A stretch of 64,000 nt of DNA from Streptomyces musisoli (GTDB lineage: Bacteria > Actinomycetota > Actinomycetes > Streptomycetales > Streptomycetaceae): assembly GCF_016741855.1 (NCBI RefSeq), contig NZ_JAERRH010000008.1, positions 124,001 to 188,000 of the forward strand, read 5' to 3'. The notes below the pieces were generated by a model that was not told where the DNA came from, did not search any database, and saw nothing but the letters and a program-made list of their open reading frames with translations. The translations under genes and the position numbers were made by a program. Positions 55,006 to 63,372 of the stretch are shown piece by piece; the first letter of the stretch is position 1, and each line of letters starts with the position of its first letter.

Positions 55006-55851
55006 GTGTTTCGTCGGGTCAGACCGGTCGGGCACCCCGCGAGAACGGTCTCGGCGGCCGGGCGGCCCTCCCCGAGGACAGGGGCCGCCAACACCGTCGT
55101 CTCGGTGCTCTCCGCTCTCATCGCCGCCGTTTCCGCCTTCTACGGCGTCCGTGCGTCGGTGAGCATCGCCGACACACAGCGGCAGGACGCGGCTCGGAGC
55201 GCGATCTCGGACTATGTCGTGAAGATGAGCGAACTCGTCCGTACGAGTAAATCCGATCCGAGGAACGAGATCGTCATCCTCGCCAGCCAGGTCGATGCCC
55301 TGATCGCGCAGTACGGCCAGGACAAACTCCATGTGAGCGCCTCGACCTACCGGCTGACAGGGCTGTTCCTGACGCTTTCGACCACCGACCTCGAACTTGC
55401 GGAGCGTATGGGCCGTAAGGCGCTGGAGCTGTCCGCTCGAATGGAGCCGGACGGGGCGGGCGGACTGCGCATGGTGGACCCGCTGGAGGCGCTTCAGGCG
55501 CATCGGGTACTGGCCGATGTCGCCGCTCAGAACCTGGATCTGCACAGGATGAACAGCGAATACCAGGCAGCGCTCGACATCATCGGGTCGGAAGGAAAAC
55601 GGAACAGGTACATCCGGAAAGAGGCGCCCCACTACACCCGCGCCTATTGGGCACTGAGCGCGATGCAGCTGGCCGACGGGGTGGACAAGCCGGACGCGGC
55701 ACTGTGTGACGAGGTGCGGCGCCGCGCGGTCGCGGCACGCGCCGACCTCCAGGCGCTGGGCAGGCAACCGGAGATCGTCCGCCGAGCCGGACGTGTCCAC
55801 ACCGACCGCTGTTCGACCGGGGTCCCCTTGAAGGATCTGCAGACATACTGA
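55006..55851 (+). CDS. single-helix membrane protein of unknown function
   Basis: This is a 281-residue protein. It has an Arg-rich head, a helix near residues 28-50 (NTVVSVLSALIAAVSAFYG), then ASVSIADTQRQDAARSAISDYVVKMSELVRTS and a helical, TPR-like region (LELAERMGRKALELSARM, LQAHRVLADVAAQNLDLHRMNSEYQAAL). GTG 55006 follows GAGGGAGG; an ATG nine codons upstream is less likely. GC3 is slightly lower than in its neighbours, and I recall no conserved place for it in this region, so it may be an insertion. No function is proposed. Confidence 0.72.
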   Translation: MFRRVRPVGHPARTVSAAGRPSPRTGAANTVVSVLSALIAAVSAFYGVRASVSIADTQRQDAARSAISDYVVKMSELVRTSKSDPRNEIVILASQVDALIAQYGQDKLHVSASTYRLTGLFLTLSTTDLELAERMGRKALELSARMEPDGAGGLRMVDPLEALQAHRVLADVAAQNLDLHRMNSEYQAALDIIGSEGKRNRYIRKEAPHYTRAYWALSAMQLADGVDKPDAALCDEVRRRAVAARADLQALGRQPEIVRRAGRVHTDRCSTGVPLKDLQTY

Positions 55852-55873
55852 ACTGCTCGACGTCCCCTGGAAG

Positions 55874-55920
55874 CCGGCCGACCGGCCGAGGCCGGCCGGT
55901 GGAGCCGCCAGCCTGGCGGC
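55874..55920 (+). terminator. tandem hairpins after the unknown membrane protein
   Basis: ACCGGCC/GGCCGGT (55881-55900) and GCCGCC/GGCGGC (55904-55920) form two short adjacent stems, 30-70 bp past the stop. Confidence 0.6.
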
Positions 55921-56018
55921 GTCAGGCCTTCGGCCGGGCGCCCGCGCTCGAGTCACGGTTTGGACAACATCAGCAGCACGGGCGCCGCAACCGCTTACAG
56001 TGCTCCCGCACACCGGTT

Positions 56019-56032
56019 TTGAACGCGTTCAA
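56019..56032. promoter_or_regulatory. perfect palindrome TTGAACGCGTTCAA before the first PBP gene
   Basis: This 14-bp perfect dyad with a central CG step lies 29 bp upstream of the ATG, between a possible -10 (TACAGT, 55996-56001) and the ribosome site. LacI- and some TetR-family proteins bind such sites. Confidence 0.55.
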
Positions 56033-56060
56033 CAGGCTGAACGGGAGGGGTACCCGCGCC

Positions 56061-57695
56061 ATGCGCAACGGGGTCAAGGCGACCGTCATAGGCGGCGTGT
56101 GCGTCACGCTGCTGGGCGGCGCCGGTTACGGGGTCTACAACTTCGCGTCCGCGACGAGCGGCGACGGCGGCGCGGGAGGCGCGGCGGCCGTGAAGACGGG
56201 GCCGCCCGACGACTCCGAGGTGAAGGAGGCGACGGGGGCGTTCTTCGCCGCCTGGGAGAAGGGCGACGCGGCGACCGCGGCGTCGTACACGAACTATCCG
56301 GAAGCCGCCCAGGAGCTGATGACGGCCTACGGCGACGCCGCGCACATCGGCGAGGTGCGGATCACGCCCGGCAGGGCCACGGGCGACACGGTGCCCTTCA
56401 CGGTGACGGCGGCGGTGTCGTACCACGGCACGTCCCACCCGCTCACCTACCGGAGCACGCTGACCGTCGTACGCGGTGAGACCTCGCACCGCGCGCTGGT
56501 CGACTGGCAGCCCTCCGTCGTCCACCCGCGGCTGCGCAAGGGGGACACGCTCACCACCGGCGAGTCGGCCGCTCCGGAGATCGAGGCCGTGGACCGCTAC
56601 GGCAAGGTGCTGACGCGCCGGAAGTACCCCTCCCTCGGCCCGCTCCTGGACGAACTGCGAAGACGGTACGGCGACAAGACCGGCGGCCGGCCCGGTGTGG
56701 AACTGGTGATACGCCATCAGGCGGCGGCGGACGGCAGCCAGGCCGCGGACACCACGCTCCTCACCCTGGTCAAGGGCAAGGCCGGCAAGCTCCCGACGAC
56801 GCTCAGCGCGAGCGCCCAGGCGGCGGCCGAGACGGCCGTCATGAAGTACCCCGAGTCCTCCGTGGTGGCCGTCAAGCCGAGCACCGGCGAGATCCTCGCC
56901 ATCGCCAACAACCGCCGGGACGCCTTCGACGCGGCCCTCCTCGGGGAGCGCGCCCCCGGCTCCACCATGAAGATCATCAGCGCCGCGACCCTCATCGACA
57001 GCGGCCTCACCACGGCGAACGGACCGGCGCCCTGCCCGCCTGACGCCATGTCGGAGGGCCAGACCTTCCACAACCTCAAGGGCCTGGCGCCGGACGGGCA
57101 CGCCACCCTCGCCGACAGCTTCGCCCGGTCCTGCAACACGGCTTTCATCAAGTTCGCGGACGAGGTGAAGGTGGACTCCCTCACCCGGGAGGCCGAGGAC
57201 CGGTTCGGCCTGGGGCGGAACAACTGGCAGATCGGTGTGCCCTCGTTCGACGGCCGGGTGCCGGCCGCCGGCGGCCCCGACACGGCCGCGGCCCTGATCG
57301 GTCAGGGCCAGGTCCAGATGAGCCCGCTGAACATGGCGTCCGTGACGGCGACCGCGATGACCGGCGCCTTCCGTCAGCCGGTGGTCGTGCCGTTGAAGCT
57401 GGACGGCCGCGAACCGGCACGCGCGCGTGGGCTGTCGCCGGGGACCGTGCGGCAACTGCGCGCCATGATGAACCGCACCGCGCGCAGCGGCACCGCGGCG
57501 GGCGTGATGGCCGGGCTGAGCGGAGACGTCGGCGCGAAGACCGGTTCGGCCGAGGTCGACGGGGAGGCCAGGTCGGACAGCTGGTTCGCCGGTTACCGCA
57601 ACGACGCGGCGGCGGCTGCCCTGGTCCAGGACGGCGGGCACGGCATCGACGCGGCCGGGCCGATTGTCGCAAGCGTGCTACGGAACGCGGGCTGA
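56061..57695 (+). CDS. penicillin-binding protein with MecA_N-like domain, copy 1
   Basis: This is a 544-residue class B-like transpeptidase that cross-links peptidoglycan outside the membrane. An N-terminal anchor helix (about 8-28) is followed by an NTF2-like MecA_N domain (about 50-165), a short dimerisation part and the transpeptidase domain with S301-TMK, S357-C-N and K493-T-G. All catalytic motifs are present. The ATG follows GGGAGGGG. The second PBP 97 bp downstream is a paralogue. Proximity to ssgE hints at a sporulation role. Confidence 0.94.
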   Translation: MRNGVKATVIGGVCVTLLGGAGYGVYNFASATSGDGGAGGAAAVKTGPPDDSEVKEATGAFFAAWEKGDAATAASYTNYPEAAQELMTAYGDAAHIGEVRITPGRATGDTVPFTVTAAVSYHGTSHPLTYRSTLTVVRGETSHRALVDWQPSVVHPRLRKGDTLTTGESAAPEIEAVDRYGKVLTRRKYPSLGPLLDELRRRYGDKTGGRPGVELVIRHQAAADGSQAADTTLLTLVKGKAGKLPTTLSASAQAAAETAVMKYPESSVVAVKPSTGEILAIANNRRDAFDAALLGERAPGSTMKIISAATLIDSGLTTANGPAPCPPDAMSEGQTFHNLKGLAPDGHATLADSFARSCNTAFIKFADEVKVDSLTREAEDRFGLGRNNWQIGVPSFDGRVPAAGGPDTAAALIGQGQVQMSPLNMASVTATAMTGAFRQPVVVPLKLDGREPARARGLSPGTVRQLRAMMNRTARSGTAAGVMAGLSGDVGAKTGSAEVDGEARSDSWFAGYRNDAAAAALVQDGGHGIDAAGPIVASVLRNAG

Positions 57696-57791
57696 CATCA
57701 CCCGGGGAGACGGGGACTTTAAGGTGATTGCAGTCGTTGGGGAGTGTGAGGGCTGCGAAGACCCTGGGAAAGGCGCGGAGGAACTGAGGCT

Positions 57792-59453
57792 GTGGGCAAG
57801 AGAAGGCGCGTCGCCGAGCGACGGAAGAACAGACCCGCCGTGCTCGGCGGGATGATCGCCGTCGTCGTCGGCGGCGCCGGGTTCGGCGTCTACGCGCTGT
57901 ACGACGGCGGAGCCGCGGCCGACGAGGGTTCCGCCGCCGGTCACAAGAGCGTGAAGACCGGCCCGCTCACCGCGACCGAGGTCCGCACGGCCTCCTCCCG
58001 CTTCCTCACCGCCTGGCAGCACGGCAAGGTCACCGAGGCGGCGGCCGCCACCGACGAGCCGTCCGCGGCCGGCAAGCTGCTCACCGGCTACGCCAAGGGC
58101 GCCCACCTCAAAGACGTCGCCTTCACCCCGCAGCCGGCGAAGGGCGCCAAGGTCCCGTTCTCCGTGAAGGCGACGGTGGCCTACAAGGGCCTCAGCAAGC
58201 CGCTGACCTACACCAGTTCGCTCACCGTCGTGCGCCGGGCGAGCGACGGCGAGCCGCTGGTCGACTGGCGCCCGGCCGTCGTCCACCCGGATCTGCGGGA
58301 CGGTGACAGGCTCGTGACCGGCGAGTCCGGCACCCCGCCCGTCAAGGCGCTGGACCGCGACGGCGGCGGCATCACGGCGGCGAAGTACCCGTCCCTGGGC
58401 ACGGTGCTGGACGGGCTGCGGGAGAAGTACGGCAAGCAGGCGGGCGGCACGGCGGGCGTCGAGCTGCGCGTGGTGCGCGGCAAGGAGGCCAAGGCCGCCA
58501 AGCTGTCCGACAAGACGCTGGTGGAGCTGAGCAAGGGCACCCCGGGCACGGTGAAGACGACGCTCAGCCCCTCTTTCCAGGCGGCGGCCGAGCAGCAGGT
58601 GGCCAAGCGCGCGCGGGCCTCCGTGGTCGTCATGCGGCCCTCGACCGGTGAGATCCTCGCGGTCGCCAACAGCGGGCACGGCTTCAACACCGCCTTCCAG
58701 GGCTCCCTCGCGCCCGGCTCCACGATGAAGGTCATCACGTCGTCGCTGCTGATCGACAAGGGCCTGACGTCGGTGGACAAGCAGCACCCCTGCCCGAAGA
58801 CGGTCACCTACGGCGGCTGGAAGTTCCACAACGACGACGACTTCGAGATCAAGGGCGGCACGTTCAAGGCGAGCTTCGCCCGCTCCTGCAACACCGCGTT
58901 CATCAGCCAGGCGAAGAAGCTGGACGACGACGACCTGACCAAGCAGGCCCAGCAGGTCTTCGGGCTGTCGATGAACAACTGGGCGATCGGCGTGCCCACC
59001 TTCGACGGCTCGGTGCCGGTGCAGTCGGCGGCGCAGATGGCGGCCTCACTGATCGGCCAGGGCGGGGTGCGCATGAACCCGCTGAACATGGCCTCGGTCG
59101 CGTCGACCGTGCAGTCGGGCACCTTCCACCAGCCGTACCTGGTGGCGCCCTCCGTCGACCACCGCACGCTGGCCACCGCCTCGCGCACCATGTCGGCCAA
59201 GACGCTGTCCCAGCTGCGCGAGCTGATGCGGTACACGGCCGCGTACGGCACGGCGGCGGAGGCCATGTCGGGGCTCGGCCCGGACTACGGCGCGAAGACC
59301 GGCTCGGCCGAGGTCGACGGGCAGAAGAAGCCGAACGGCTGGTTCACGGCCTACCGCGGTGACCTCGCCGCCGCCGGCGTCGTCCAGGCGGGCGGACACG
59401 GCGGTGACACGGCCGGCCCCATCGTGGCGTCCCTGCTGAAGCGCGGGAGCTGA
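57792..59453 (+). CDS. penicillin-binding protein with MecA_N-like domain, copy 2
   Basis: This 553-residue paralogue of the preceding protein has the same plan: an anchor helix (about 17-38), a MecA_N-like domain, then transpeptidase motifs S310-TMK, S365-C-N and K502-T-G. Overall identity to copy 1 is moderate, so the duplication is old. The GTG start follows GGAGGAACTGAGG. Co-expression with copy 1 is likely since no terminator intervenes. Confidence 0.94.
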   Translation: MGKRRRVAERRKNRPAVLGGMIAVVVGGAGFGVYALYDGGAAADEGSAAGHKSVKTGPLTATEVRTASSRFLTAWQHGKVTEAAAATDEPSAAGKLLTGYAKGAHLKDVAFTPQPAKGAKVPFSVKATVAYKGLSKPLTYTSSLTVVRRASDGEPLVDWRPAVVHPDLRDGDRLVTGESGTPPVKALDRDGGGITAAKYPSLGTVLDGLREKYGKQAGGTAGVELRVVRGKEAKAAKLSDKTLVELSKGTPGTVKTTLSPSFQAAAEQQVAKRARASVVVMRPSTGEILAVANSGHGFNTAFQGSLAPGSTMKVITSSLLIDKGLTSVDKQHPCPKTVTYGGWKFHNDDDFEIKGGTFKASFARSCNTAFISQAKKLDDDDLTKQAQQVFGLSMNNWAIGVPTFDGSVPVQSAAQMAASLIGQGGVRMNPLNMASVASTVQSGTFHQPYLVAPSVDHRTLATASRTMSAKTLSQLRELMRYTAAYGTAAEAMSGLGPDYGAKTGSAEVDGQKKPNGWFTAYRGDLAAAGVVQAGGHGGDTAGPIVASLLKRGS

Positions 59454-59454
59454 T

Positions 59455-59610
59455 CGGGTCCGCGGCGGGAGCCGAGCCGGTCCGCGGCGCGGCTGCCGAT
59501 GAGGTCCGCAGCCGGGAGCCGGCCGGGTTCACCCTGCGGGGGCTGATCAGGTCCGCAGCCGGGAGCCGGCCGGGTTCACGGTGCCGGGGCCGATCAGGTC
59601 CGCACCGGCT
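59455..59610. repeat. 47-bp tandem repeat between convergent genes
   Basis: AGGTCCGCAGCCGGGAGCC and its continuation are identical over 31 bp at 59502-59532 and 59549-59579, with partial copies at 59455 and 59596 (period 47). The array fills the gap between the second PBP and ssgE and runs into the ssgE stop codon. Confidence 0.92.
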
Positions 59611-59932
59611 CGACGGTGTACGTCCGCCGCAGGAATCTGACCAGCGCCTTCGACTCGAACTGCACCACTTCGACACCGTGGTCGCTGTGGAACTCGACCA
59701 CGGCCTGCACCCGGCCACAGGGCCACACCCGGACGTCGCCGCTCTCGGCCGGCGTCCGCAGCCCCTGTTCGAGCAGCGCGCGGGAGAAGGTCCACTCGTG
59801 CGGTCCGGGCAGGTCGATCCGGACGGACCGGGGATCACTGTCAGGGTCGTACCGCAGCATGACGGGTACGGCCCCCGGGTCCTCCTCGTCCGTGACGATA
59901 TGAGCGCGCGCGTACTGCTCGACTACAGACAT
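59594..59932 (-). CDS. ssgE: SsgA-like sporulation/cell division regulator SsgE
   Basis: This is a 112-residue member of the SsgA-like protein family unique to sporulating actinomycetes. It reads VPVMLRYDPDSDPRSVRIDL, PHEWTFSRALLEQGL, GDVRVWPCGRVQAVVEFHS and ESKALVRFLRRTYTVEP, matching SsgE, which controls late spore maturation and the release of single spores in S. coelicolor. The ATG follows GAGAGGGCGG. The gene diverges from the ECF transporter. Confidence 0.92.
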   Translation of the reverse strand: MSVVEQYARAHIVTDEEDPGAVPVMLRYDPDSDPRSVRIDLPGPHEWTFSRALLEQGLRTPAESGDVRVWPCGRVQAVVEFHSDHGVEVVQFESKALVRFLRRTYTVEPVRT

Positions 59933-60044
59933 CGGACCGCCCTCTCACGCACCGTGACCTATGCGAAAGTCGTGCATCCGCTTTCCATCAAGAGTCGCAC
60001 ATTTTCCGGCACGCGCCCGGCGAAAGTTGGAGACTCCGTCTCTC

Positions 60045-60061
60045 TTGCAAAGCGTTCGCAA
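60045..60061. promoter_or_regulatory. Nur-box-like operator
   Basis: TTGCAA-AGCGT-TCGCAA fits the published nickel-responsive Nur box (tTGCaa-N5-ttGCAA) at 11 of 12 positions. It overlaps the -35 region of the transporter promoter (TTGCAA, 19 bp, TAAAAT at 60070-60075), so Nur-Ni would block transcription. Confidence 0.78.
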
Positions 60062-60069
60062 CAAGGCCC

Positions 60070-60082
60070 TAAAATCGACGGG
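60070..60082 (+). promoter_or_regulatory. leaderless -10 box of cbiM
   Basis: TAAAAT (60070-60075) ends 6 nt before GTG 60082, so transcription should start at the first base of the start codon. Confidence 0.7.
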
Positions 60083-61125
60083 TGCACGTACCTGACGGAT
60101 TCATAGACGCCCCGACCTCCGCGGTCACCGGAGTGGTCGCCGCCGGCGCCCTCGCGGTGAGCCTGCGCGGCGCCCGCAAAGAACTCGACGAGCGCACCGC
60201 GCCGCTGGCCGGCCTGGTCGCGGCGTTCATCTTCGCCGTCCAGATGCTGAACTTCCCGGTCGCCGCCGGGACCAGCGGCCATCTGCTGGGCGGCGCGCTC
60301 GCCGCGATACTCGTCGGCCCGTACACGGCCGTGCTGTGCGTGTCGGTCGTGCTGCTCATGCAGGGTGTGCTGTTCGCGGACGGCGGCCTCACCGCGCTCG
60401 GCGTGAACATCACCGACATGGCGATCGTGACCACGCTCGTGTCGTACGCCGTCTTCCGCGCCCTGCTCGCCGTGCTGCCCCGCAAGCGGCGCTCGGTGAC
60501 CGTGGCCTCCTTCGTCGCCGCCCTGGTGTCCGTCCCGGCCGCAGCGGTCGCCTTCACGCTGATCTACGCGATCGGCGGCACCACCGACGTCTCCATCGGC
60601 AAGGTCGCGACCGCGATGATCGGCGTGCATGTGCTGATCGGCATCGGCGAGGCGGTCATCACCGCGCTCACGGTCGGCGCCGTCGTCGCCGTGCGCCCGG
60701 ACCTGGTGCACGGCGCGCGCGGCCTGCGCCAGCGGCTCCAGCTGCGGGTGAACGGCGCGCTGGTGGACGCCCCGGCGCCCACCGCGCCCGTGGCGGCGCG
60801 CACGTCGCGGCGCACGCTGTGGGTGACCGGTCTCGTCACCTCCCTGGTCCTCGCCGGCTTCGTCAGTTTCTACGCCTCCGCCAGCCCCGACGGCCTGGAG
60901 AAGGTCGCACACGACAAGGGGATCGACAAGGAGGCGAAGGAGCACGCCGCGGCCGACTCGCCGCTGGCCGACTACGGCGTCAAGGACGTCTCCGACGCCC
61001 GGCTGTCCGGCGGCCTCGCCGGCGTGATCGGCGTCGGTGTCACCGTCGTCGCGGGCAGCGCGGTGTTCTGGGCGCTGCGCAGGCGGCGCGACGCCGACGC
61101 CTCCCCCGTGAACACCGGCGTCTGA
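60082..61125 (+). CDS. cbiM: ECF-type Ni/Co transporter substrate-binding membrane subunit, CbiM/NikM-PDGLE fusion
   Basis: This is a 347-residue protein. It begins M-H-V-P-D-G-F; in this family the N-terminal amine, His2 and further His residues bind the metal, so the exact GTG start matters. About six helices form the CbiM domain (to about residue 220). The C-terminal part has a helix, the motif SASPDGLEKVA (PDGLE, the CbiN/NikN-type domain) and a last helix. The Nur-like box upstream favours nickel rather than cobalt. It is the first gene of cbiMQO. Confidence 0.93.
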   Translation: MHVPDGFIDAPTSAVTGVVAAGALAVSLRGARKELDERTAPLAGLVAAFIFAVQMLNFPVAAGTSGHLLGGALAAILVGPYTAVLCVSVVLLMQGVLFADGGLTALGVNITDMAIVTTLVSYAVFRALLAVLPRKRRSVTVASFVAALVSVPAAAVAFTLIYAIGGTTDVSIGKVATAMIGVHVLIGIGEAVITALTVGAVVAVRPDLVHGARGLRQRLQLRVNGALVDAPAPTAPVAARTSRRTLWVTGLVTSLVLAGFVSFYASASPDGLEKVAHDKGIDKEAKEHAAADSPLADYGVKDVSDARLSGGLAGVIGVGVTVVAGSAVFWALRRRRDADASPVNTGV

Positions 61126-61126
61126 C

Positions 61127-61888
61127 ATGGGCGCCGGACACGCGCACAGGCTCTACCGGCACGGGCACTCGCCCGTGCACGCCCTGCCGCCGCACACCAA
61201 GCTCGCCGCCACGTTCCTGTTCGTGGTGGTCGTCGTGTCGACCCCGCGCGAGGCGATGTGGGCGTTCGCCGGGTACGGGGTGCTGCTCGCGGCCGTCGCG
61301 TACCACGCGCGCGTGCCCGCCGGTTTCCTCCTCCGACGGCTGCTGATCGAGGTGCCCTTCGTCGCGTTCGCGGTGCTCATGCCGTTCGTGGCGGAGGGCG
61401 AGCGGGTGCACGTGCTGGGGCTCTCGCTGAGCGTGAACGGGCTGTGGGGCGCCTGGAACGTGCTCGCCAAGGGCACGCTCGGCGTCGCCGCCTCCGTGCT
61501 GCTGGCCGCCACCACCGAGCTGCGCGAACTCCTGCTCGGGCTCCAGCGGCTGAAGCTGCCGCCGCTGCTCGTGCAGATCGCCTCCTTCATGATCCGCTAC
61601 GGTGACGTGATCACCGACGAGATGCGGCGGATGCGGATCGCCCGCGAGTCGCGCGGCTTCCAGGCGAAGGGCGTGCGGCACTGGGGCGTGCTCGCCAAGT
61701 CCGCCGGCGCGCTGTTCATCCGCTCCTACGAGCGCGGTGAGCGCGTCCACCTGGCCATGGTGAGCCGGGGCTACGCCGGCGCGATGCCGGTCATCGACGA
61801 GGTGACCGCGTCGGGCGCGCAGTGGCGGCACGCCCTGGCACTCCCCTGTGCCGCTCTCGTCGTCTGTCTGCTGGGATGGGTCCTGTGA
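61127..61888 (+). CDS. cbiQ: ECF transporter transmembrane subunit (EcfT/CbiQ)
   Basis: This is a 253-residue coupling subunit with five to six helices. The cytosolic coupling motifs read ARESRGFQAKG and VSRGYAG, corresponding to the two Ala-Arg-Gly-type signatures that contact the ATPase. It starts one base after the cbiM stop, and its stop overlaps the cbiO start as GTGA. Confidence 0.95.
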   Translation: MGAGHAHRLYRHGHSPVHALPPHTKLAATFLFVVVVVSTPREAMWAFAGYGVLLAAVAYHARVPAGFLLRRLLIEVPFVAFAVLMPFVAEGERVHVLGLSLSVNGLWGAWNVLAKGTLGVAASVLLAATTELRELLLGLQRLKLPPLLVQIASFMIRYGDVITDEMRRMRIARESRGFQAKGVRHWGVLAKSAGALFIRSYERGERVHLAMVSRGYAGAMPVIDEVTASGAQWRHALALPCAALVVCLLGWVL

Positions 61889-62667
61889 GTACTGCTGCGT
61901 CCGCGCCTTCGCTGGAGGTCTCCGGCCTCGCCTTCGCCTACCCGGACGGCCACCAGGCCCTGTTCGGTGTGGACTTCTCCCTCGCGCGCGGCGAACGCGT
62001 CGCCCTGCTCGGCCCCAACGGCGCCGGCAAGACGACCCTGGTGCTGCACCTCAACGGCATCCTGGGCGGCGGCACCGGCACGGTGACCGTGGCCGGGCTG
62101 CCGGTCGGCAAGCAGCACATGGCCGCGATCCGGCAGAAGGTCGGCATCGTCTTCCAGGACCCGGACGACCAGCTGTTCATGCCGACCGTACGGGAGGACG
62201 TGGCTTTCGGTCCGGCCGCCGCCGGGGTCAAGGGGGCCGCGCTGGAGGAGCGGGTGCGCACCGCCCTGGAGCGGGTCGGGATGCAGGACTTCGCGGACCG
62301 GCCGCCGCACCACCTCTCCTTCGGGCAGCGCCGTCGCGTCGCGGTGGCCACCGTGCTCGCCATGGAGCCGGAGATCCTGGTCCTGGACGAGCCGTCCTCC
62401 AACCTGGACCCCGCCTCCCGTCGCGAACTCGCCGACATCCTGCGCTCCCTCGACGTGACGGTCCTCATGGTCACGCACGACCTGCCGTACGCCCTGGAGC
62501 TGTGTCCGCGCTCGCTCGTCCTCAGCGACGGCGTGATCGCGGCGGACGGCCCGACCGGCGAACTGCTCTGCGACGAGGAGCTGATGCGGGCGCACCGGCT
62601 GGAGCTGCCGTTCGGCTTCGATCCCCGCTCGGTGGAGCGGGCTCCGGGGCAGCCGGCGCGTCCGTGA
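61885..62667 (+). CDS. cbiO: ECF transporter ATPase (CbiO)
   Basis: This is a 260-residue ATPase with GPNGAGKTT (Walker A), QDPDDQLFMPTVREDVAFGP (the CbiO/EcfA Q-loop), LSFGQRRRVAVA (a variant signature, SFGQ for SGGQ, usual in CbiO) and LVLDEPSSNLDP (Walker B). GTG 61885 overlaps the cbiQ stop; an in-frame ATG three codons earlier is an alternative. It powers nickel/cobalt uptake with CbiM and CbiQ. Confidence 0.95.
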   Translation: MSTAASAPSLEVSGLAFAYPDGHQALFGVDFSLARGERVALLGPNGAGKTTLVLHLNGILGGGTGTVTVAGLPVGKQHMAAIRQKVGIVFQDPDDQLFMPTVREDVAFGPAAAGVKGAALEERVRTALERVGMQDFADRPPHHLSFGQRRRVAVATVLAMEPEILVLDEPSSNLDPASRRELADILRSLDVTVLMVTHDLPYALELCPRSLVLSDGVIAADGPTGELLCDEELMRAHRLELPFGFDPRSVERAPGQPARP

Positions 62668-62677
62668 CAATGGGCGC

Positions 62678-63157
62678 GTGACGCGTCAACACGACCGAGA
62701 CGACAGGGCGGGCGCCGGGTCGCCGCTGCTGGACGACCAGCTCTGCTTCGCGCTGTACGCGGCGCAGCGTGCCGTGACCGCCGCGTACCGTCCGCTGCTG
62801 GACGACCTGGGGCTGACCTACCCGCAGTACCTCGTGCTGCTGGTGCTGTGGGAGCGCGGGGAGACCAGCGTGAAGGAGCTGGCGCGCGCCCTCCGCCTGG
62901 ACTACGGCACCGTCTCGCCGTTGCTGAAACGGCTGGCGGGGGCGGGTCTGGTGCGCAGGGAGCGCGCGGCGGACGACGAGCGCACGGTGCTGGTGGCGTG
63001 CACCGGGCGCGGTGAGGAACTCCGGGAGCGCGCGGCGCGCGTGCCCGGCGCGCTGCTCACGGCGACGGGGCTCGACGCCACGGAGGTGGTGGCGTTGCGC
63101 GAGGAGTTGCGGCAGCTCGCGGAGCGGGCGGAGAGTGCGGCGAGGCGCGCCCGCTGA
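62678..63157 (+). CDS. ohrR: MarR-family organic hydroperoxide sensor
   Basis: This is a 159-residue repressor. Cys23 in DDQLCFALYAAQRAVTAAYRPLLDDLGLTYPQYLVL is the peroxide-sensing residue of OhrR, and the wing reads RRERAADDERTVLV. The gene lies before ohr. No ribosome site is present; GACAAT (62666-62671) ends 6 nt before GTG 62678, so it is probably leaderless, with its promoter overlapping the cbiO stop. Confidence 0.93.
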   Translation: MTRQHDRDDRAGAGSPLLDDQLCFALYAAQRAVTAAYRPLLDDLGLTYPQYLVLLVLWERGETSVKELARALRLDYGTVSPLLKRLAGAGLVRRERAADDERTVLVACTGRGEELRERAARVPGALLTATGLDATEVVALREELRQLAERAESAARRAR

Positions 63158-63372
63158 TCCTGAGCGCCGGACGCCGGGTGCCGTCTCGGCCGTCGTACCG
63201 GGCGCCGTAGCAGCCGTCGTACCGGGCGCCGTAGCAGCCGTCGTAGCGGCCGTCGTACCGCGCGCCGCTTCCTGCGGCGCCCCGGATCCACCCCCACCTG
63301 CCCTGATCCACCTACCGGCCAGTACATTGTGCACAATACACTTGCGCACCACTTGTTCGGGAGAGGCCGGCC
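63158..63372. repeat. 24-bp repeats and ohr promoter region
   Basis: GCCGTCGTACCGGGCGCC plus GTAGCA repeats at 63189 and 63213, with broken copies at 63237 and 63249. The promoter-proximal part carries the palindrome listed separately. Confidence 0.8.
63326..63337. promoter_or_regulatory. OhrR operator candidate
   Basis: ATTGTGCACAAT is a perfect 12-bp palindrome in an AT-rich patch, 36 bp upstream of the ohr start. OhrR proteins bind short AT-rich dyads over the ohr promoter. Confidence 0.65.
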
